In this document: positions 57,730-64,000 of the stretch, piece by piece
Layout: each line of letters starts with the position of its first letter
Numbering within the stretch: position 1 is the first letter of the stretch
NCBI GenBank assembly: GCA_030512335.1
Contig: JAULSU010000001.1
Location: 7,502,001 to 7,566,000 of the forward strand
Origin: Immersiella caudata
Lineage: Eukaryota > Ascomycota > Sordariomycetes > Sordariales > Lasiosphaeriaceae
Length of the DNA: 64,000 nt
Direction: 5' to 3'
Translations under genes and position numbers: made by a program
Notes under the pieces: model-generated
The model's database searches: none
Seen by the model: only the letters and a program-made list of their open reading frames with translations
What the model was told of the DNA's origin: nothing

Positions 57730-58629
57730 TGTAGCGGTCGAGGCGGTGGCGGTGGCCTTGGGGTTGGATGATAGTGAAAGGGGTTTCTTGGGCTCTGATC
57801 TGCCTTTATCGAGTGTTCTCGGGGTCTTTGAGACTGTTTAGATTTGGTGCATGGCTCGAGATGGTCGAGATATCGAGCTGGGGGAGTCGCCGAGAGGAAC
57901 TGTAGAATGAGGGACATTAAAATTTCCCTCTTTATGCTGCTGGGGTAATAGGTTACCTCCAAGTCACCAGCCAGATTGGCGTGGTTGGCCAACTATCTGT
58001 GCTGGATCCATCGAGGCAGAGAGGTGAGCCGTGGTCACGATACCACAGAGTTGATGGTGTGGATCAGGGCTCGCTCGCCCCTGACCTTGCCTCACCATGT
58101 TCGTATCCGACTGAACGTTCAACTCAACCAATGCCAGATCAACTGACAAGCCTTCAGATGAGCACCAAATTCAGGTTCCTGGCGTAAATGACCGCTCACC
58201 GTGGCCGGTGAGGGGAATCCAGAGCAACCACAAGATAGAGCTCCCTTTTCACCGCTTCTGGACCAGAGACCAAGCCGAAGACAAGACTGAAGTACCATTG
58301 CTATATTCTGCCACATCCTAGGAAAGCCCAGTTGTACCCCAACTCAGTCAACAAGATGTAGTAACCCTTGCGTGTAGAAGATTGTCGCGAGACCTAACCC
58401 CCAAATTGGCCCAGCGGGATGGACGAGGTTGGCCGGCCACCGAAGGCTGAACTTACGGCAACGGTCCACAAATTCTAGCCTATTTCCGCGAGCTCAGGGA
58501 GTGATCTTCGTCATGATGGCTTTGCGGTCGGTGATGCTATCCCCTTGGTGCGAAATAGTCCGGATTATGGTGTTTAGCTGAGACGGTAGACCTCGCAGAT
58601 ACGTTCTTGCGGCCGATAGCAGATTGGGC

Positions 58630-58662
<33 letters not shown>

Positions 58663-58748
58663 CTCTTCTTTTCTTTTTTTTTTCAATCGGCAATGGTCTT
58701 TTCTGCCTCTTGTTCACGACGACACCAATCTAGAACTATTGGGTAATG
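57730..58748. other. Intergenic region between tandem paralogues
   Basis: Promoter of the first tetraspan gene and 3' region of the second. Includes a TTTTC-type microsatellite. The second gene may extend to 58683 by an alternative last intron. Confidence 0.55.
58631..58684 (+). repeat. TTTTC/TTTC pyrimidine microsatellite
   Basis: About 54 bases made only of T and C, mostly TTTTC units, ending in a T10 run. It lies in the 3' region of the minus-strand tetraspan gene. Confidence 0.9.
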
Positions 58749-59837
58749 TCAGTACACGGGGCCGTAAACGAAAAGTGAACGCAGAGTAGAATCAACCTTT
58801 GGGAGGGGCTCACCAAGGCATATAATTTCGGCCATTTCCACGTCGTACTGGTATCTCTCCCATATCGTTCTCCCCCACAGTACAAGAGCTAGCCCGACGA
58901 GAAATATCTCCAACAAGCCGGATATGACAATCTGCGTGGTAAGAAGCCTGTAGCCCAGAAATATTGGAGTGGAGCTTTTCAGCTTTTCGTGAGAATCAGC
59001 AATGGCCCTGCATATCTGCCAAACTGAAAAAGAGGAGAAGAAAGAGTCAACGGCTGAAGCTGTGAAGAGATAAAAAGCGAGATCTTGCAAGCGCTGGACA
59101 CTGCGGCGGGCCTTTTCTAGTCTGTCCGATTCGGATTTTAGCGTCTTTCGAATTTTCATCTCGTTGATATTACCTGTTTCGGTAAACGCACAACACAATG
59201 AACCCCACAGCGAAGAGAATCGGCGGGCCGATGTGGAGACAGAACATAATCTTCTCTTGGTAGTCGGTGGCCAGATGGGTGGCCAGAGTGCTCATGTCCC
59301 GACAAGGAGTAGTTGAGCCAAAATTGTCGCCGGAACCCATGTCGCCGTTTATATACTGCCAGGATCTGCAAGTAAACTCTCCATTCAACCGATAACAAGT
59401 AGCCCAGTAGCCAATTCGCACGCTCGCCTCGGTGCTGCAGGCCGGAAAGTCGATCCCAAGAAGGTACAGGTCGTGGATGCCACCAGAGTCTGAACCAGCG
59501 TTTGAAACGCCGATAGAAAAGTCTGAACCACATCGGAGCAGAGCACTGAAGAGGATAGCGCTTTGAATTCCCTGTCTCGGGGGGTAGGATGCTTGACAGG
59601 TGGTACAAGGCGTGGGTGAGCTCGGAGTTCTCGAATGGGGTGCCGTTTGTCAACAGCGAGATAGGTAGATGTGCTGAACGAGCGTGGACTGGTAGGATTT
59701 GGTGTGCTGGGAACCGAAGAAGACAGAGGGTGAAGAGGTAGCATGCCCCTTTTATGCCCACAGACCCCCAGCAGCGACATTGCAACAAACCAAAGGGCTG
59801 AGGCAAGACTCCCAGCCCCGCCAGAGATTTGACTCAT
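58749..59837 (-). CDS. Four-helix membrane protein, claudin/Fig1-like (paralogue 2)
   Basis: Model: exons 59837-59762, 59522-59174, 59121-58749; 265 residues. Exon 1 gives MSQISGG and helix 1 (SLASALWFVAMSLLGV). The first intron (240 nt, GTGGGC donor) is the weakest call, supported by matching phase and by the equivalent intron in paralogue 1. Then SIGVSNAGSDSGGIHDLYLL, PACSTEASVRIGYWATCYR, helix 2 (HIGPPILFAVGFIVLCVY), an intron GTAATA...GGACAG, helix 3 with SVWQICRAI and helix 4 (GLLEIFLVGLALVLW). DLYLL..DFPAC, the GYW/YYA-C motif and SVWQI recur at the same places in the gene at 56482. A further GTGAGC...CCAATAG intron near 58815 could replace the last 20 residues and end at 58683. Confidence 0.68.
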
Positions 59838-60815
59838 TGGAGTCTCGTGTGTGCCTGTCTCTGTGACTGGGAGTGCAGCTGGGCGAGCGGCCAGGGGGGC
59901 GTGACTTGGAGGGGTGGACGCGAGGGATAGCCTCCTGTTTGGTGGTATTTGTTTGCTTCGATTCTCTTGGGATGGGGGGGTTTGCCTACCTTATTCTCTG
60001 TTGGTGTTGGTTCTGTTTGGCACGTCATGGGTCGGTAGCCAGCGGCTATTTCGTTCCAGCGCCGAAGCGCCGAAGCGCCAGTGTTGAAGTGTTATGACTA
60101 GCTCCGTCTCGGCTGGAAGAAAGAACATTGTCATGGCCGTAGGGGTAGGGCTGCGTTCTCGAACGGATTTCACTCGGCTTGGGAGTGCTGGAAAAGCCTC
60201 GGGGGCCTGTCGGCAATCCTAGCGCTAGTGGTTCTGTTTACCCGCCCCCCCCCCACTTAGGTGTCTCGTGCCTTCCAACTTCGACGAGTTCGGATGAAGT
60301 CCGGGTCAACATCGTCACACACCCCTTCTGAGCCCCCCGGCATCCTCTGCTGAGGCGGGCCAGTGTCTCGTCACCATCGAGGCCTCCGCCGTGCGAACCG
60401 TTCTCTCTGCTTTGGGCCCATCTCCATCTCTGTGTCCAGGGCTACGCCAGCCTTGCCGACATTCCTGACAACCGAAGCTGTGCGTCAAACGTCTCGGGTA
60501 CAAGCGCCAGCATATCTACAAGGCCTAGCCCCAGTCTCGCAAATCAGCGCTCCCGACGAGCTGCAAGAAGTCTTCGGGGGGGTACAATAAAATGGACGGG
60601 GTCTCCACCCTGGAGAGGTGTTAGCAAAGACTTGTGGCCACGTTTGAGGGGCAGTGAGTCCTTCTTTGTTGTTTAACTGGCAAGTCAGGTTGACAACATC
60701 TCTTTTGTGGTATGGGATTGTGGTCTTGTGTCTTGCGCGTGATCGGCAGCCTTCTCTGCGATCTAGGGCCCTGCAGTTCTTCCACAAAGCGCCTAATATT
60801 CCTGACGCATCAGTG
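59838..60815. other. Intergenic region
   Basis: Promoter side of the second tetraspan gene. A C-rich tract lies at about 60242-60254. No gene is supported up to the fragment at 60816. Confidence 0.5.
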
Positions 60816-61181
60816 ATGTACAACGAGGATCACCTCCGGAACCCTTCAACGGCCTTCTATCGGCAATCGGATGCCTTGTTGGCGTGCCAATCCCTGATGA
60901 CGCGGAGAGACACACCCATAACCGCCATCCTAGTACGCTCTGCGGTAGCGCACCCGATGGCAGCTCTCTCCGCTGTCTCGGCTCTGCTCTGCCTCGTTGG
61001 GATCTGGCTGGTGCCGACTACGGAATCGCTCCCACATCAACCCAACACGATTCTGGACACGGCCAGTCTCTTTGCTAACAGCCTGACTCTCTTTTCCGCC
61101 CTCCGATACCTTGGCACTTGTAGTATCAAGGCGATCCAGAACCGGCTTAGTGGTGCGTCCGTCCTGTTCTGGGCTGTCTAG
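60816..61181 (+). CDS. Possible membrane-protein fragment
   Basis: Open frame from the ATG at 60816, 121 residues. The same frame is open 160 bases further upstream without ATG and carries another hydrophobic stretch (LLWYGIVVLCLARDR). Seen: AALSAVSALLCLVGIWLV as a likely membrane helix, and ILDTASLFANSLTLFSALRYLG. The pattern (helix, RSR-type turn, LA..ASLFANS) recalls the C-terminal repeats of large fungal multi-pass proteins, so this may be a truncated remnant of one. No splice sites extend it convincingly. Could be a chance frame. Confidence 0.3.
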   Translation: MYNEDHLRNPSTAFYRQSDALLACQSLMTRRDTPITAILVRSAVAHPMAALSAVSALLCLVGIWLVPTTESLPHQPNTILDTASLFANSLTLFSALRYLGTCSIKAIQNRLSGASVLFWAV

Positions 61182-61980
61182 AAGGTCCGGGGCGTTGGCC
61201 ACTACCTCGAGAATGCGTCGCAAACCGCGAACTGCGTGGAAAAGAGTCGGGACCGACGACAATGATGCCGAGAGCTAAGTTGGCAGGTTCCCATTTTGAC
61301 GTCTTCCCCTGAGCTGCCAATCGCTGAAACCGCAGCATCCACCGTATCGCCACCCCGCACGAAACGTTTTAACATCTTGGTAAAACAGACTTGGGGGCTT
61401 GGGTTTCACAATGGATCCAGATGGCGACGTTTGCAGCCAGCCTTCGCAGGTGGTGGAAGAGGCGGGCAGGGACAATTCAATGGGCCAGCTCTTGCGGCCC
61501 CACCAAATCTGAACTTGACAGAGTCTATAGCCCACGCCATGAGGTCGGTCAGGCCATGCCTCATCGGTACGCTGTGCCAGAGCGGAGCGAGCATTACGTT
61601 GATCAAAATCTGCTGCAACGCCCCAGCAAGACGGTGGCGCGATAGCGTGGGGTTGACGACGGGGATAATCGACAAGGTGCCGAACTCTGACGCTTTGCTC
61701 TCACACCAATTCGGAGTCATATTTTCACCAATCCCAAGTCATCTCGCTGCTGCTGACTTGTCGTGAATAGGCCGCTATGATAGAAGCTACTTATCCCCAC
61801 TCTCCCTGCGCAGAATTGATGCCAGCCTAACCTTCTCCTCCGTGACGGCCTCCCCTGCATCACCGCCGTTGCCCCGCAGACGTGAGCCCGAGGCCTCTAA
61901 GGTTGACTCGGTGTGAAATCAACGTCGAGGGGCTCAACAAGGGGAATCTCTGTGCCCTGGGGGGGCGGGGCCATCAACTC
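61182..61980. other. Intergenic region
   Basis: No supported gene. It ends in the 3' flank of the repeat-built gene at 61981, which is G/C-rich (GGGGGGGCGGGGCC near 61959). Confidence 0.55.
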
Positions 61981-62301
61981 TTAGCGGCTCTCAGCCTGAA
62001 TACGCGCGATGTTCTAGACGTTGTCAGTCCTGAGCCGTGATCATAGTGACGGTGGATTGGTTTTTTTTTTTCCTTACCTCACGGCTCTCAGCCTCAATAC
62101 GCGCAATGTCAGCCTCGATACGCGCGATGTTCTAGACGTTGTCAGTCCTGAGCCGTAATCACGGTGACGGTGGATTGGTTTTTTTTCTTACCTCGCGGCT
62201 CTCAGCCTCAATACGCACGCTCTCAGCCTTAATACGCGCGATGTTCTAGACGCTGTCAGTCCTGAGCCGTGATCATGGTGATGGTGGATTGGGGGGCTTA
62301 C
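61981..62301 (-). repeat. Three tandem exon+intron units (110, 114, 97 bp)
   Basis: Each unit is one intron plus one exon: 62301-62192 (intron 56 + exon 54), 62191-62078 (60 + 54) and 62077-61981 (64 + 33, ended by TAA). The intron length change follows the homopolymer next to the donor (C6, A8, A11). Nested inside the exons is a 21-nt heptad repeat encoding IARIEAE/D. The end of exon 1 (IEAENRKRDSETRE) is a diverged copy of the exon unit. Confidence 0.9.
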
Positions 62302-62586
62302 CTCACGGGTCTCAGAATCTCTCTTGCGGTTCTCAGCCTCAATAATAGCGACCGTGATAGGCTTGGCAACGAATACGAGAGTAACCATGGCGGCTGTAGC
62401 TCCTAGGAATCGCTTATTCGTGAAGAGTGCTGTCAAGCCAAGCCCGGCAAGGTTGCAGCTGCTGCTCAACATCTGCCAAGCAGCGGATGCGGCATCTTGC
62501 ATGCCCATGTTGTCCGGGATGGTAATCAAAATCTCCTGCAGCTGCAGCGCGCCAACTGCGCAATCCATGTTAGCTAGGTCCGCCAT
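61981..62586 (-). CDS. Small membrane protein with coiled-coil tail built from tandemly duplicated exon-intron units
   Basis: Exons: 62586-62302, 62245-62192, 62131-62078, 62013-61981; 141 residues. All three coding introns are phase 0 and nearly identical, with donors GTAAGC, GTAAGA and GTAAGG, a poly-C or poly-A run, CCAATCCACC, the CTGAC branch and acceptor GTCTAG. Exon 1 (95 residues) has a helix LGATAAMVTLVFVAKPITVAII (about 61-82) and ends IEAENRKRDSETRE. Exons 2 and 3 each give 18 residues, NIARIKAESVRIEAESRE and NIARIEADIARIEAESRE. The last gives NIARIQAESR and TAA. The start MADLANMDC follows CCCAG at 62587, and an 84-nt upstream intron (GTGAGT donor at 62670) in the 5' untranslated region is likely. 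Family unknown. A single-pass membrane protein with a helical cytosolic or lumenal tail is inferred. Confidence 0.82.
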
Positions 62587-63244
62587 CTGGGCAGGAGAAG
62601 ATGTCGAAGAAGGAGCTGTGGTTGGAAAGCAGGAGCAGCGGAAGGAAGGAGGAGTAGAAGGAGCACTCACCTAGCTTTGGTAGGCTGTTTTGTGAATTCA
62701 GAAGGGCTCCAGACTGTGCGAGGAGGAGGAGAAGAAGAAGAATTCGCACGGAGTAGTAAATGTATTTTCCAGCGGATGGGACAGTAGATGGGACATCGCG
62801 TCATTTGCATTGACACTGTATGACAGTGAATCACTGTAGATGGAGTGAAAGCTTTGCTGTCGTGGGAGGTTATTCACTGATGACTTTAAGCGGAGACAGC
62901 CAAGGTCAAGCACGGACAGGTAAGATTAGACAAAAGATGGGCGCCTGCTCAAGATGGAACTATTTTCTCCCTACCCTACACGCACAAGGAAACCGAAATG
63001 TTTTTTGTTGGTTTTCTGCCTGCCCTTCACCTAGCATGCAAAGGAAGCGGGATGCGACTCTGATTTTCTCTCCCAGACTCGTACCTCCCGTGGCTTGCCC
63101 CAACTGAAGACTTCGACACCATTGCTAGCAGCATGTCCGCTAGGTATACTTGTGCCCACTTTCATTCACCCGGACTCCGTCAACAGCGATGGCGGCCCTG
63201 CCGAGACTCTTGAAGTTCAGCTCACGGATATGAATTTCAGGTTG
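62587..63244. other. 5' region of the repeat-built gene and spacer
   Basis: 62587-62670 reads as an intron in the leader of the minus-strand gene (GTGAGT...CCCAG directly before its ATG). Upstream CT-rich sequence (62711-62745, minus strand TTCTTCTTC) fits a promoter or leader. No other gene seen. Confidence 0.5.
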
Positions 63245-63982
63245 TCAAGTTCGTAAATGCCGGGCGCCCCGGTGCAGTTTCGTATAAAGAGGGCTTTCAG
63301 AACACAGCATCAAAGCCATCACCTCGCGTTTGAGTGTCCGTCTTTCGGTATGTGGACATCTCCCTAGCCTGCAACTGACTCTTCCTGACAAGATCAAAGC
63401 ACGTCCCGATGTGGGATTGCGAATGCCCTGGACAACAGTGGCTTCTTGAGCCAGAATAAAACCACCTCTTACCTCCTCTCCCCCCTTCCGTCTCACTGCC
63501 CACGTCTGGGCTAAAAACGATGCGAGTATGACCCGAGGGTCCGGCGACACCGAAATTCCGCAGCTGCTTCCAGGACGATGGAACGTGTAATCCCTCGAGG
63601 CAAATGTCGGACAGACATTTCGGGGCAGCCAGACGTGCCCTAGATTGTCGAGCTTGTCCATCATGGCCGCCAGCATCGCCAGAGAGGGTGGAATCATCAC
63701 AGCCACGGTGAGAAGATCTGTTTAGTGAGGAAGGCCACAGTAGGAGGTAGGGGGGTTTTAGGAGCTGAAAGTAAGATGGCATTTAGTTTCAGGCGGTTGG
63801 CGCGGTAACCGCTGCTGCGCACACCGCTGATATCGAAGTCAAGGTTGTCAAGGTTGTGTTTTATCGGGGACCGGGTCAAAATAGTCGGCGGGATTCTCGA
63901 AGATGGGCTCGATGTCGACGTATTGTGTGGGTGGTGACGGAGCTACGTTCTGGCGTCGCAGCCGGAGGGAGCGGCGCAGCAT
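63245..63982 (-). CDS. Unrecognised gene at the window edge, exon structure partly unresolved
   Basis: A clear coding-like block on the minus strand runs from about 63720 downward: LLTVAVMIPPSLAM (hydrophobic), then MMDKLDNLGHVWLPRNVCP, DYTFHRPGSSCGI, DPRVILASFLAQTWA. An in-frame 48-nt intron (GTAAGA...TTGTCCAG) probably lies at about 63422-63469, before GIRNPTSGRALILSG. The end at 63245 is the first stop and may be wrong. A likely first exon starts with ATG at 63982 (MLRRSLRLRRQN...YVDIEPIFENPADYF), but the splice joining it to the block is not found in matching phase; candidates include the acceptor ACTAAACAG near 63720. No family recognised. It could also begin beyond 64000. Confidence 0.4.
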
Positions 63983-64000
63983 CTTTGTCGAATGTTTTCT

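Noticed and set aside
56767..57771. Plus-strand open frame of 334 codons, His/Pro/Gly-rich
   Set aside because: Antisense shadow of the tetraspan paralogue 1; the hydrophobic helices are on the minus strand.
61960..62340. First impression of a minisatellite or CRISPR-like array
   Set aside because: Repeats are few, contain GT...AG introns and coding exons in frame, and belong to one gene; there are no spacer-repeat units of CRISPR type.

Overview
The window reads as nuclear DNA of a filamentous ascomycete, most likely a Sordariomycete. Genes carry short introns with GTAAGT/GTGAGT-type donors, CTAAC/CTGAC branch sites and CAG/TAG acceptors. Coding sequence is GC-rich, intergenic stretches are long and CT-rich, and several families are typical of filamentous fungi (AzgA purine permease, HET domain, AA8 cytochrome, Nep1-like remnant, GRIP golgin). 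Exon limits below were read from reading frame plus splice signals. They are models, not transcript data. I did not identify the species, and I saw no rRNA, tRNA, CRISPR array or intact transposon.

Layout, left to right. 1-10.6 kb (+): two related regulator-like genes with a half zinc cluster (CX2CX6C) and hydrophobic C-terminal segments, then the tRNA adenosine deaminase subunit Tad2 with a long N-terminal extension. 11-16.5 kb (-): a double GFA-domain protein, a frameshifted HNH-nuclease-domain pseudogene and an AzgA-type purine permease. 16.5-21.3 kb: gene-poor, with the remnant of a Nep1-like (NPP1) gene. 21.3-24.9 kb: a WD40-like protein (+) and a homogentisate 1,2-dioxygenase family enzyme (-). 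24.9-27.6 kb: no gene seen. 27.6-33.1 kb: a GRIP golgin (-) and lunapark (+) diverge from one 0.7-kb intergenic region. 33.5-41.8 kb (+): a run of low-complexity Arg/Ser/Pro/Gln-rich proteins, the last one frameshifted. 42.1-47.6 kb: a ten-exon fungal protein kinase-like gene (-) and an SREBP-type bHLH factor (+) diverge. 50.9-53.3 kb (+): a HET-domain protein. 55.2-55.9 kb (+): a small secreted AA8 (cellobiose-dehydrogenase-type) cytochrome. 56.5-59.8 kb (-): two diverged tandem paralogues of a four-helix, claudin/Fig1-like membrane protein. 60.8-64 kb: a possible gene fragment, a small membrane/coiled-coil gene built from tandem copies of an exon plus its intron, and a partly resolved gene at the window edge.

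Most genes are unrelated housekeeping or accessory functions, and I see no metabolic cluster. Links worth noting are the two half-zinc-cluster genes, the golgin/lunapark pair (both of the early secretory membrane system), the disordered-protein run, and the tandem membrane-protein paralogues.

The most unusual structure is at 61981-62586. There a 54-nt, phase-0 exon encoding 18 residues (five alpha-helical turns) has been duplicated together with its intron. The result is a coiled coil that could grow or shrink by whole units without changing frame.
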